A stretch of DNA of 35,484 nucleotides, taken from positions 1-35,484 of the forward strand of contig JAKPOQ010000025.1 in NCBI GenBank assembly GCA_029547745.1, given 5' to 3'. Position numbers and translations under genes: made by a program. The stretch comes from Actinomycetes bacterium (GTDB lineage Bacteria; Actinomycetota; Thermoleophilia; UBA2241). The notes under the pieces are model-generated. The model worked only from the letters and a program-made list of their open reading frames with translations. It had not been told where the DNA came from and ran no database searches. This document shows positions 23,279 through 31,997 of this stretch, piece by piece (position 1 is the stretch's first letter; the number at the start of each line of letters is the position of its first letter).

Positions 23279-23644
23279 TCACTCCTTGAGCTTGTCGATG
23301 ATCGTCGCGGAGACCGTGTCGGGCGTCGTCGGTACGCCGTCGACGCAGGCGCCGGCGACGACCGCCTCATCCGGGTCGTCCGTGGTCAGCCGGTGATCCG
23401 ACGCGCACGACCGCTGGCAGCCGGAGAGATAGACGGTCGCCCCGAGGCGCATGAAACCCGGCGACGATCTCAGCTCTCGTGCGATCGCCGCACGGTCGAT
23501 CTGGGGGTTGCACCCGCCGCAATAGATGATCCGCGGAGCGCAAGCCGCTGTCGTTGGCGGACGGCCGCCGTCTGGAGTGACCGGGCCGTTGCCGGGCGCC
23601 GGCGGCGGAGCCGCCGGCGCCCGGATGTGCACACTCTCGGTCAC
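23279..23644 (-). CDS. Small Cys-rich protein of unknown function in the 4-hydroxybutyrate operon
   Basis: A 121-residue protein I cannot assign. Residues 1-37 form a Pro-rich linker; the core reads IIYCGGCNPQIDRAAIARELR, later GATVYLSGCQRSCASDH, with Cys at 35, 42, 45, 76, 80 and 100. The alternation of two short Cys pairs about 30 residues apart on a small alpha/beta core suggests a metal- or Fe-S-binding, thioredoxin-like fold. The GTG at 23644 overlaps the TGA of the dehydratase gene (GTGA), and the CoA-transferase begins four bases after its end, so it is fully embedded in the operon. An electron carrier or cofactor-assembly role for the [4Fe-4S]/FAD dehydratase is possible but not shown. 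Confidence 0.75.
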   Translation of the reverse strand: MTESVHIRAPAAPPPAPGNGPVTPDGGRPPTTAACAPRIIYCGGCNPQIDRAAIARELRSSPGFMRLGATVYLSGCQRSCASDHRLTTDDPDEAVVAGACVDGVPTTPDTVSATIIDKLKE

Positions 23645-25137
23645 TTGGCGGCGGCCGCCGGCCTCGTGAGCTTGGCCTTCTCCCACGGCCTGCCCGTCTG
23701 GGCGAGGGCCCTGGCGAGCTCCTTCTTGTGGTCGAGGTTCGACTGCCGGGCGATCATGATGCGCTGTGCCTGGGGGGAGCCGGCGCCGTGCATCGATTCG
23801 GTGCGGTAGCCGACGGCGGCGGTGCCCAACGTGAGGTTCTCGATGAGGCGCAGCACGCGCATGCGGTCGAGGGTGGGCGTGTCACACACGCCGACGAGGT
23901 ATTTCTCGATTAGGGGACCGGTCTTCTCGCTCGCCAGGTCCTGGGCGGCCGGCATCGTGACCATGAGTCCGCCGGCGAGGTCTTCGGCAAGGCGGGCGAT
24001 CTCGTAGGGGAACCGCGTGATGTTCTGCTTGCAGACGTTGGCGAGCAGCAAGTCGATCTCGTAGTTGCCCGACGGGGTCCGGTGCCCCTCGGACGAGCAG
24101 GCGATGCCGCACGAGAAGAGCGTCTCGTTGAGGTGGGTCATCTCGATGATCTTGTCCTTGATGTGGCTCGCCCTGGGGACGCCGTTCATGTCGGCGGCCA
24201 AGGCAGCCGCGCCGATGAGGACGTCGCCGACGCCGACCTTGCAGCCGCCGTAGCTCTGGCGATGGTAGCCCGCGAAACGCTCGACCAACGCTCCCGAGAA
24301 CTCGATCTCGCCGCAGAGGTAGACCCTCTCCCAGGGGATGAAGACGTCGTCGAAGACCACCAGGGCCTCCTGTCCGCCGAAGCGGGCGTTGCCCACGTCG
24401 AGGTCGTTCCCCTCGAGCTTGCGCGTGTCGCAGCTCTGTCGTCCGTAGATGTAGCTGATCCCCTTCGTGTTGGCGGGCGTGCTGAAAGAGACGGCGTAGT
24501 CTTCGTCGCCCGCGCGCATGGCGACGGTCGGCATGACGAGGATCTCGTGCGAGTTGCAGGCTCCAGTCTGGTGCGCCTTGGCGCCGCGCACGACGATGCC
24601 GTCGTCGCGCCGTTCGACGACGTGGACGTACATGTCCGGGTCTTCCTGCTGCGACGGCGCCTTGCCGCGATCGCCCTTAGGATCGGTCATCGCGCCGTCG
24701 ACGACGAGGTCGTTGTCCTGGATGTACTGGACGTACTTCGTGAAGCGCTCGTGGTAGTCGGTGCCTTTGGCCTGGTCGCAGTCGTAGGTCACCGACCACA
24801 CCGCGTTCAGGGCGTCCATCCCTACGCAGCGCTGGAAGCACGAGCCGGTCTTTTGGCCCAGCAGGCGTTGCATCTTGACCTTCTTGACCAGGTCGTCGGT
24901 CGACTGGTGGATGTGGGTGAAGCGATTGACTTTCTTGCCGGTGAGGTGGCTGGTCGCCAGCATCAAGTCCTCGTACTCGGGATACTGGGCCAACTCGTAC
25001 GTCATCGCCATGCAGTTGAGGCTCGGGCGGATGATCGGGTGGTCGACGTAGTCCTTCACCCGCTCGCCGAACATGTAGATCTCGAGGTCGAGGTCGGCGA
25101 TGGTCTGGATGAACTCCCGAGGGGTCTTGAGAGCCAT
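23641..25137 (-). CDS. abfD: 4-hydroxybutyryl-CoA dehydratase / vinylacetyl-CoA isomerase
   Basis: An FAD and [4Fe-4S] radical enzyme that dehydrates 4-hydroxybutyryl-CoA to crotonyl-CoA. The 498-residue protein keeps all four cluster ligands at the positions known from the Clostridium enzyme: Cys100 and Cys104 (TGSCFQRCVG), His292 and Cys299 (YHRQSYGGC). Other blocks include KVNRFTHIHQSTDDLVKKVKMQR, AHQTGACNSHEILVMPT, FDDVFIPWERVYLCGE and the C-terminal ESMHGAGSPQAQRIMI. The start ATG 25137 has AGGAAGGAG eight bases upstream; the frame is open to 25293 but that covers the promoter. It is the first gene of the operon. In fermenters this enzyme serves 4-aminobutyrate or succinate breakdown to butyrate; in some archaea a related one serves CO2 fixation. 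Confidence 0.97.
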   Translation of the reverse strand: MALKTPREFIQTIADLDLEIYMFGERVKDYVDHPIIRPSLNCMAMTYELAQYPEYEDLMLATSHLTGKKVNRFTHIHQSTDDLVKKVKMQRLLGQKTGSCFQRCVGMDALNAVWSVTYDCDQAKGTDYHERFTKYVQYIQDNDLVVDGAMTDPKGDRGKAPSQQEDPDMYVHVVERRDDGIVVRGAKAHQTGACNSHEILVMPTVAMRAGDEDYAVSFSTPANTKGISYIYGRQSCDTRKLEGNDLDVGNARFGGQEALVVFDDVFIPWERVYLCGEIEFSGALVERFAGYHRQSYGGCKVGVGDVLIGAAALAADMNGVPRASHIKDKIIEMTHLNETLFSCGIACSSEGHRTPSGNYEIDLLLANVCKQNITRFPYEIARLAEDLAGGLMVTMPAAQDLASEKTGPLIEKYLVGVCDTPTLDRMRVLRLIENLTLGTAAVGYRTESMHGAGSPQAQRIMIARQSNLDHKKELARALAQTGRPWEKAKLTRPAAAAK

Positions 25138-25264
25138 ACGGTTACTCCTTCCTGGTGCAGGCCGGTACCGGGCGCGGGCGCACGCGGAGGCGGAAGCACT
25201 CGCGCGGTGATTCGGCGGGGCGGGCACAGAGGACCCAACAGGCATTGGCACCCTCTTGACGCGA

Positions 25265-25293
25265 AACATAGGGGGCCAGGAGGTCGTTGTCAA
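25265..25293 (-). promoter_or_regulatory. Promoter of the 4-hydroxybutyrate operon
   Basis: On the minus strand TTGACA (25293-25288), a 17-base spacer and TATGTT (25270-25265) give a consensus-like vegetative promoter; transcription would start near 25258, leaving a 120-base leader. The plus strand here reads TTGTCAATCATTGTCA, a direct repeat of TTGTCA with 10-base spacing that overlaps the -35 and could be an operator. Confidence 0.75.
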
Positions 25294-25654
25294 TCATTGT
25301 CAGCCGCATGTCCAATACCTGGCCTCGATGTGTACATCATGGCCCAGCCGGATGAACGATCAGAACGGTCATTTCGTTCCAGGAGTCGTCAACTCTTCGA
25401 CCCTGGGGCGGCGTCGCGATGGCGACGCGGACCGGAGTGGGTCAGGTGAGGTTCGGGCAGCGTGTGCATCTCGCCAGAATGGCCAAGGGGGAGGCGGCTG
25501 ATGCATGGCTTTGGCCTGTGGCCGCTGTCGCGATGCGACTGCAAGGTCGATATGCTTGTGGCCGCAAGAGGCGGGCCAGGCTCACCGGCGGCACCAAAGG
25601 CTGGTGCGTGGCGGAGCCGTGCGCCGATCGGCAAGTCCGACAGAGGAGCGCTAG
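25294..25654. other. Intergenic region between abfD operon promoter and gdhA
   Basis: No gene is supported here. A TATGCT box (25551-25556) could be the gdhA -10, with a start near 25563. The transcript would then contain a long imperfect hairpin around 25577-25620, with arms GGCTC/GAGCC and GCACC/GGTGC. No known glutamine, glycine or other riboswitch signature was recognised. Overall GC is lower than in the neighbouring genes, as expected for a divergent promoter region. Confidence 0.45.
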
Positions 25655-26995
<1,341 letters not shown>

Positions 26996-27073
26996 GGAAC
27001 AACGCCATGGCAAGAGACGGGCGTTGCGCATGCACGCCACGTCCGCGTCAGGAAGTCGCGCGGTGACGGGTGG

Positions 27074-27079
27074 TAGTCT
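27074..27079 (+). promoter_or_regulatory. Putative -10 box TAGTCT for the PII-like gene
   Basis: TAGTCT lies 40 bases before the ATG at 27120, giving a transcription start near 27086. No clear -35. The gene could also be read from the gdhA promoter since no terminator separates them. Confidence 0.4.
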
Positions 27080-27119
27080 TGCGAAGCCGGAGTGAGGCTA
27101 TCGAAGAGGGAGGCGCTCC

Positions 27120-27461
27120 ATGAAGAAGATCGAGTGCATCATCCAGCCGTACAATCTCGACGAGGTGGCTCAGGTCCTGGCCGTCGAAGGCGTGCGCGGC
27201 ATGACCGTCATCGAGTGCAAGGGTTTCGGTGTGCAGAGGGGCTTCACGCGCGGTGAGGACGTGCAACCCGGCATGTACCGCTTTCATCCCAAGATGAAGG
27301 TCGAGATGGTCGTCGTGGAAGATGATGTCGAGCGTGTCGTCGAACAAGTGAGAAAGTCCCTGAAGATGCACGAGATAGGGGAGGGCAAGATCTTCATCTC
27401 GTCGGTGGACGATGCGATCCGCACGCGCACCGGTGAGCGTGGGCGCGACGCTATCCGCTAG
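27120..27461 (+). CDS. PII-family signalling protein with atypical T-loop
   Basis: A 113-residue trimeric PII regulator, normally sensing ATP/ADP and 2-oxoglutarate and controlling nitrogen enzymes and transporters. Family blocks: MKKIECIIQPYNLDEV, GVRGMTVIECKGFG, KVEMVVVEDDVERVVEQV, GEGKIFISSVDDAIRTRTGERG. Gln39 and the C-terminal RTGERG are kept. Odd: the T-loop reads QRGFTRGEDVQPGMYRFHPK, of normal length but with Gly at position 51 and Glu at 46, so the usual uridylylated or adenylylated Tyr51 is missing (a Tyr sits at 53). GGGAGG precedes the ATG. Its neighbour is gdhA, not amtB or glnA, which suggests a different target from classical GlnB/GlnK. Confidence 0.9.
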   Translation: MKKIECIIQPYNLDEVAQVLAVEGVRGMTVIECKGFGVQRGFTRGEDVQPGMYRFHPKMKVEMVVVEDDVERVVEQVRKSLKMHEIGEGKIFISSVDDAIRTRTGERGRDAIR

Positions 27462-27532
27462 TCAGCGCGACCAGCTCTCGCAGCGAAGCCACTGCGGCGG
27501 CTGAGCGAGCGTCACCGAGGCGACATGTAAAG

Positions 27533-27565
27533 ACAGGCGGGCGGCCGGAGAGGCCGCCCGCCTGT
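27533..27565. terminator. Bidirectional terminator between PII-like gene and trxA
   Basis: A 14-bp stem (27533-27546 with 27552-27565) and 5-base loop lie between convergent genes. On the plus strand it is followed closely by a T-containing stretch (GCATTTGTCT). It can serve both directions. Confidence 0.75.
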
Positions 27566-27632
27566 GCATTTGTCTGCGGGCTGGAATGCGATCGACGCCG
27601 AGAAAGCCTGCATCGGTCGTCCGTCGTGTCTC

Positions 27633-27953
27633 TCAGGCGAGTCCGAGTTCACGCTCGAGGTCGGCCTTGGGTCGCGCTCCGATCACCTTCCTCGCTGGCT
27701 GGCCATCCTCGAAGAGGATGATCGTGGGGATGCTCATGACGCCGAACCTGCTCGCCATGGCAGGGTTCTCGTCGACGTTCACCTTTCCGACAATGACCTT
27801 GTCGGCATGCTCGGTTGCGATCTCCTCGATGGTGGGCCCCACTATGCGGCAAGGGCCGCACCATGGGGCCCAGAAGTCGACGAGCAGCGGCAGCTTCGCA
27901 TGGGCGAGTTCGTTGTCGAAGTTGGCGTCGGTCAGAGTCTTGACGTCAGTCAC
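27633..27953 (-). CDS. trxA: Thioredoxin
   Basis: A 106-residue dithiol-disulfide reductant. The active site WCGPC is at residues 31-35 in FWAPWCGPCRIVGPTIEEIA, followed by KVNVDENPAMASRFGVMSIPTIILFEDG with the conserved cis-Pro. It begins with GTG at 27953 and has AGGAGG seven bases upstream. It is monocistronic. A 12-bp palindrome, GACCGTACGGTC, at 27997-28008 lies in the upstream region and may be a regulator site. Thioredoxin reductase is not in the window. Confidence 0.96.
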   Translation of the reverse strand: MTDVKTLTDANFDNELAHAKLPLLVDFWAPWCGPCRIVGPTIEEIATEHADKVIVGKVNVDENPAMASRFGVMSIPTIILFEDGQPARKVIGARPKADLERELGLA

Positions 27954-27996
27954 TGCCTTCCTCCTTGGTAGGTACCGTGCGCGGCCAGTCGTCGCC

Positions 27997-28008
27997 GACC
28001 GTACGGTC
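27997..28008. promoter_or_regulatory. 12-bp palindrome upstream of trxA
   Basis: GACCGTACGGTC is perfectly self-complementary and lies 44 bases before the trxA start. No clear -10/-35 pair flanks it, so a regulator site is only a guess. Confidence 0.25.
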
Positions 28009-28115
28009 GTCCGGACGCACCCAGGTGCATATGGATCCAGCGACTGGCTCGTCGACGGTGCTGGTTGCCGGACATGTCGGGCGCCGAGGCGAGCACCGAG
28101 GATCGATCGTCGACC

Positions 28116-28203
28116 GTGCTGCGCTTCCGGCGCGGGACGCAGGGCCGCGCAGAGCGGCGTCGAGTGCGCCCTGCACGTGCTGCGCTTCCGGCGTGGGATG
28201 CAG
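28116..28203 (+). repeat. Direct repeat of 27 bases, 61 bases apart
   Basis: Copies at 28116-28142 and 28177-28203 share GTGCTGCGCTTCCGGCG and differ at two positions in 27. Sequence between the copies is not repeated. Only two copies exist, so this is not an array. Confidence 0.7.
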
Positions 28204-28366
28204 TGTCACGGGAGAGTCGATCGGTAACGCTCGGACTACCGGGGCCGGAAGGGTGGCCTTCGATCGGCGGCAGTCCATGGGAGGGCTCTCGGCGGTGTAC
28301 CCGATGGTCTCGCAAAGATCGTTCGTACGTCCTCTTGATATGGTAGCTGACGATCACCCTGTCGCG

Positions 28367-28385
28367 TATACCCTTTGGGGGTATA
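28367..28385. promoter_or_regulatory. CsoR/CstR/RcnR-type operator-like palindrome
   Basis: TATACCC-TTTGG-GGGTATA is a 7-bp perfect inverted repeat with G/C-tract core, like operators of the CsoR superfamily (copper, persulfide or nickel sensors). It lies 180 bases upstream of ilvD and 410 bases upstream of trxA. No CsoR-family gene is in the window. Confidence 0.5.
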
Positions 28386-28550
28386 GGTCGAACATGCGGC
28401 GTGACGAGGCCTGTGGCGGTCGGTGTGACCGGGGCTCCCCATGTGGGCTGGAAGAGGCCGGGGCAGTGCTCTTGGGCTATGATTACGGTTTCCGGGTCAC
28501 GGCGGAGTTGACTGGCACGACGCCCGCCGTGTCCGCAGAAAGGCGCACAC

Positions 28551-30212
28551 ATGAGAAGCGACGAGATCAAGCATGGGCCAGAGCGCGCCCCTCACCGCGC
28601 GCTGCTGCGCGCCCTCGGCGTGAGTGACGCCGAGATGGAACGTCCGTTCGTCGGCGTCGCCGACTCGTTCAGCGAAGCGATCCCTGGTCACGTGCATCTG
28701 CGTCAGGTCACCGAGGCGGTGAAGGCCGGCGTGCGCATGGCCGGCGGCACCCCGTTCGAGTTCGGCGTGCCGGGCATCTGCGACGGGATCGCGATGAACC
28801 ACGAGGGCATGCTCTACTCGCTGCCGAGTCGGGAGTTGGTGGCGGACGGCGTCGAAGCCGTGGCCAAAGGCCATGCCTTCGACGCCCTCGTCCTCGTGCC
28901 GAGTTGCGACAAGATCGTCCCGGGCATGCTCATGGCGGCGATGCGCCTCGACATCCCGGCCGTCATGGTCGGCGGCGGGCCGATGCTCGCTGGCCGGCAG
29001 GGTGGTCGCGCCATCGACCTCAACACGACGTTCGAGGCGGTCGGCCGCCACATGGCCGGCGATCTCGACGACGAGGGCCTCAAAGCCCTCGAGTGTGCGG
29101 CTTGTCCGACCTGCGGCTCGTGCGCGGGCATGTTCACCGCCAACTCGATGAACTGCCTCGCCGAGGTGCTCGGCCTGGCGCTGCCAGGCAACGGCACGGT
29201 GCCGGCGGTGTATGCGGAGCGCCTGCGCCTCGCCAAGGAGAGCGGTATGGCGGTCATGCGTGCGCTCGAGCAGGACCTGAGACCGCGCCAGATCGTCAGC
29301 GACGCGGCGATCGGCAACGCCCTCGCCCTCGACGCCAGCCTCGGGTGCAGCACCAACACGGTCCTGCATCTCGCCGCCATCGCGACCGAAGGCGGGCTCG
29401 ACTTTCCGCTGCAGCGCATCAACGAGGTGGCGTCCCGGGTGCCGCACCTGTGCAAGCTGGCGCCGGCGAACGACCTGCACGTCGAGGACCTGTACCACGC
29501 CGGCGGGATCCAGGCGCTGATGAAGCGCCTGATCGACGCCGGCCTCATGGACGGGTCGACGAAGACGGTCGCCGCGGCGACGCAGGCCGAGGCCGTTGCC
29601 GCGGCGCAGGTGCTCGACGACGACGTCATCCGTCCCTTGGACCGGCCCTACCATGCGACCGGCGGACTCGCCGTGCTCTTCGGCAACCTTGCCCCGAAGG
29701 GTGCGGTGGTCAAGGAGGGCGCCGTGGCTGACGAGATGCTGCGGCATCGGGGCCCCGCCCAGGTCTTTGAGAGCGAAGTGGAGGCGTTCGCGGCGATCTC
29801 GGGTGACCAGATCCGCAAGGGCAGCGTCGTCGTCATCCGCAACTGCGGGCCCAAGGGCGCGCCCGGCATGCCTGAGATGCTGAGCCCGACATCGGCGATC
29901 GTCGGGCGCGGTCTCGACAAGGACGTCGCCCTCATCACCGACGGCCGCTTCAGCGGTGCGACGCGCGGAGCCGCCATCGGCCACGTCGCTCCGGAGGCCC
30001 AAGCCGACGGTCCTGTCGGCCTGGTCGAAGACGGCGACGTCATCGCAATCGACATCCCGGCGCGCAGCCTGACCCTCGAGGTGGACGAGGAGGAACTCGC
30101 GCGGCGCAGGGCGGCGAAGCCGCCCGTCACGCCGCGCGCAGGCGTAACGGGGTATCTCGCCCGCTACGTCAAGCTCGTCTCCGGGGCAGAGAAGGGCGCG
30201 GTCCTGCGCTGA
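28551..30212 (+). CDS. ilvD: Dihydroxy-acid dehydratase
   Basis: An Fe-S enzyme that converts dihydroxyisovalerate and dihydroxymethylvalerate to the 2-oxo acids of valine and isoleucine synthesis. The 553-residue protein has PFVGVADSFSEAIPGHVHLR near the N-terminus, GIAMNHEGMLYSLPSRE, VPSCDKIVPGMLMA and CPTCGSCAGMFTANSMNCLAE (cluster cysteines), and at the C-terminus LITDGRFSGATRG, IGHVAPEAQADGPVG. ATG 28551 has AAAGG at about eight bases. A -10-like TATGAT lies at 28478-28483. It heads ilvD-ilvB-ilvN-rnk, while ilvC is 2 kb downstream behind its own promoter. The gene order differs from the common ilvBNC arrangement. Confidence 0.96.
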   Translation: MRSDEIKHGPERAPHRALLRALGVSDAEMERPFVGVADSFSEAIPGHVHLRQVTEAVKAGVRMAGGTPFEFGVPGICDGIAMNHEGMLYSLPSRELVADGVEAVAKGHAFDALVLVPSCDKIVPGMLMAAMRLDIPAVMVGGGPMLAGRQGGRAIDLNTTFEAVGRHMAGDLDDEGLKALECAACPTCGSCAGMFTANSMNCLAEVLGLALPGNGTVPAVYAERLRLAKESGMAVMRALEQDLRPRQIVSDAAIGNALALDASLGCSTNTVLHLAAIATEGGLDFPLQRINEVASRVPHLCKLAPANDLHVEDLYHAGGIQALMKRLIDAGLMDGSTKTVAAATQAEAVAAAQVLDDDVIRPLDRPYHATGGLAVLFGNLAPKGAVVKEGAVADEMLRHRGPAQVFESEVEAFAAISGDQIRKGSVVVIRNCGPKGAPGMPEMLSPTSAIVGRGLDKDVALITDGRFSGATRGAAIGHVAPEAQADGPVGLVEDGDVIAIDIPARSLTLEVDEEELARRRAAKPPVTPRAGVTGYLARYVKLVSGAEKGAVLR

Positions 30213-30272
30213 CCTTCAACCCGGGGCGCGACCGGAGCGCATCGCTCCGATGACCCGAGGAGTCACACTGCG

Positions 30273-31997
30273 ATGACACCACAGAGCAAGATGAAAGGGT
30301 CCGAGGCCATCGTCCGGGCTCTGCAGGACGAAGGATGCGACGTTATCTTCGGGTACCCGGGTGGCGTCGTCATCCCGTTCTACGACGCCCTGCTCGACTC
30401 CAGCCTGAGGCACATCCTCGTCCGTCACGAGCAGGGTGCGGCCCACGCCGCCGACGGCTATGCGCGGGCGACGGGGAAGGTCGGGGTCTGCATCGCCACG
30501 AGCGGCCCGGGGGCGACGAACCTCGTCACCGGCATCGCCAATGCCTACCTCGACTCGGTCCCGATCGTCGCCCTCACCGGTCAGGTCAAGAGCGACCTCA
30601 TCGGGACGGACGCCTTCCAGGAGGCCGACACGACGGGGATCACTTTGCCGATCGTCAAGCACTCGTACCTGCTGCAGGATGCAGCCGAGCTGCCACGGGT
30701 GATCCACGAGGCCTTCCACATCGCCGGCACCGGCCGTCCCGGGCCCGTCCTCATCGACATCCCCGTCACGACGTCGCTGGCAGAGGTCTCATACAAGCGC
30801 GTGGAGACGCTGGGCCTCCCCGGCTACCGGCCGACGACCAGGGGCCACGTCAAGCAGATCCGCGCCGCGGCGCGGGCGATCAACGACGCCGAGCGTCCCG
30901 TCCTGTACGTCGGCGGAGGGGTCATCTCGGCGGGCGCAGCTCCCGAGCTCCTGGAGCTCGCCGAGCTGCGCCGCATCCCGGTGACCACGACCCTCATGGG
31001 ACTGGGCGCCTTCCCCGAGACGCACGAGCTGTCGCTCGGCATGCTCGGCATGCACGGTACGGTCACCGCCAACTACGCGGTGCACGAGTGCGACCTGCTG
31101 GTCGCCGTCGGAGCGCGGTTCGACGATCGCGTCACGGGCAAGCTCAGCGCCTTCGCGCCGAAGGCCAAGGTCATCCACATCGACATCGACCCTGCCGAGA
31201 TCGGGAAGAACGTCCCGCCGCTGATCCCGATCGTCGGCGACGCGAAGCACGTGCTCGCGGCGCTGGTCAAGGAGCTTCAGGGCCTCGAGTGGACGCCGGA
31301 GCGTACGTCGGCGTGGCTAGCCAAGCTGAAGGGTTGGCAGGACGAGTACCCGCTGCACTACGAGGACCCTGCCGACGGTACCCTCGCGCCACAGTACGTC
31401 GTCGAGGAGATCGACCGCGTCACGCGGCACGAGGCCGTCGTCGTCAGCGACGTGGGCCAGCACCAGATGTGGGCGACGCAGTACTACACGTTCACGTTCC
31501 CCCGTCAGTGGGTCAGCTCCGGGGGCTTGGGGACGATGGGTTTCGGCCTGCCGGCGAGCATCGGGGCCAAGATCGGGCGTCCCGACGCGACCGTCGTCGA
31601 CATCTCGGGCGACGGTGGGTTCCAGATGACCGTGCAGGAGCTCGCCACAGCGGTGAACTACGACATCCCCGTGGTGGTGGCGATCCTCGACAACTCTTAC
31701 CTGGGGATGGTCCGCCAGTGGCAGGACCTCTTCTGGAACAAACGTTACTCGCAGACCCATTTCGAGCGTCAGCCGGACTTCAAGATGCTGGCCGAGGCCT
31801 ACGGAGCGGTGGGCATGCGGGTCACCGAGAAAGACGAGGTGGCCGACGCGCTGCGCGAGGCGATCGCCTGCGGCCGCCCGGCCGTGATCGACTTCAAGGT
31901 CGCCGCCGAGGAGAACGTCTACCCGATGGTGCCGGCTGGAACCTCCATCACCGAGATGATCGGCGGCGTGGCCCCGCGCAGGAGGAAGAAGTCATGA
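30273..31997 (+). CDS. ilvB: Acetolactate synthase, large subunit
   Basis: A ThDP-dependent enzyme condensing pyruvate (with pyruvate or 2-oxobutyrate) in branched-chain amino-acid synthesis. The 574-residue product has the GYPGGVVIPFYDAL opening, the HEQGAAHAADGYARATG catalytic Glu region, the GPGATNLVTGIANAYLDS loop, the FAD-domain GVGARFDDRVTGKL-like stretch, and the ThDP motif GDGGFQMTVQELATAVNYDIPVVVAILDN. ATG 30273 has GAGGAG upstream; an internal ATG at 30291 is less well placed. Its TGA overlaps the ilvN ATG (ATGA), so the subunits are translationally coupled. Confidence 0.96.
   Translation: MTPQSKMKGSEAIVRALQDEGCDVIFGYPGGVVIPFYDALLDSSLRHILVRHEQGAAHAADGYARATGKVGVCIATSGPGATNLVTGIANAYLDSVPIVALTGQVKSDLIGTDAFQEADTTGITLPIVKHSYLLQDAAELPRVIHEAFHIAGTGRPGPVLIDIPVTTSLAEVSYKRVETLGLPGYRPTTRGHVKQIRAAARAINDAERPVLYVGGGVISAGAAPELLELAELRRIPVTTTLMGLGAFPETHELSLGMLGMHGTVTANYAVHECDLLVAVGARFDDRVTGKLSAFAPKAKVIHIDIDPAEIGKNVPPLIPIVGDAKHVLAALVKELQGLEWTPERTSAWLAKLKGWQDEYPLHYEDPADGTLAPQYVVEEIDRVTRHEAVVVSDVGQHQMWATQYYTFTFPRQWVSSGGLGTMGFGLPASIGAKIGRPDATVVDISGDGGFQMTVQELATAVNYDIPVVVAILDNSYLGMVRQWQDLFWNKRYSQTHFERQPDFKMLAEAYGAVGMRVTEKDEVADALREAIACGRPAVIDFKVAAEENVYPMVPAGTSITEMIGGVAPRRRKKS

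Larger units (their letters stand above)
28009..28550. other. Intergenic region of about 540 bases between divergent trxA and ilvD
   Basis: No convincing gene is present; long frames on both strands are Arg/Ser-rich and lack family motifs. It holds a direct repeat (28116-28142 and 28177-28203), a CsoR-type palindrome (28367-28385) and a TATGAT -10-like box (28478-28483) probably for ilvD. The G+C drops around 28320-28500, which marks this as a regulatory region. No T-box or other leucine/isoleucine-sensing leader was recognised before ilvD. Confidence 0.5.

Noticed and set aside
22021-23289. 422-codon plus-strand frame opposite the CoA-transferase
   Set aside because: The minus-strand product has the complete enzyme family pattern; the plus-strand translation is composition-driven with no motif.
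24082-25449. 455-codon plus-strand frame opposite abfD and its promoter
   Set aside because: It covers the conserved dehydratase gene and a consensus-like promoter; no recognisable domain.
25560-25654. Glutamine or glycine riboswitch before gdhA
   Set aside because: Only a long imperfect hairpin is present; conserved aptamer cores of these classes are not recognisable.
28321-28550. T-box or leucine/isoleucine attenuator upstream of ilvD
   Set aside because: No T-box sequence, no leader peptide rich in branched-chain codons and no terminator with a T-tract were seen.
28497-30002. 501-codon minus-strand frame opposite ilvD
   Set aside because: Shadow of ilvD, whose Fe-S motifs are intact on the plus strand.
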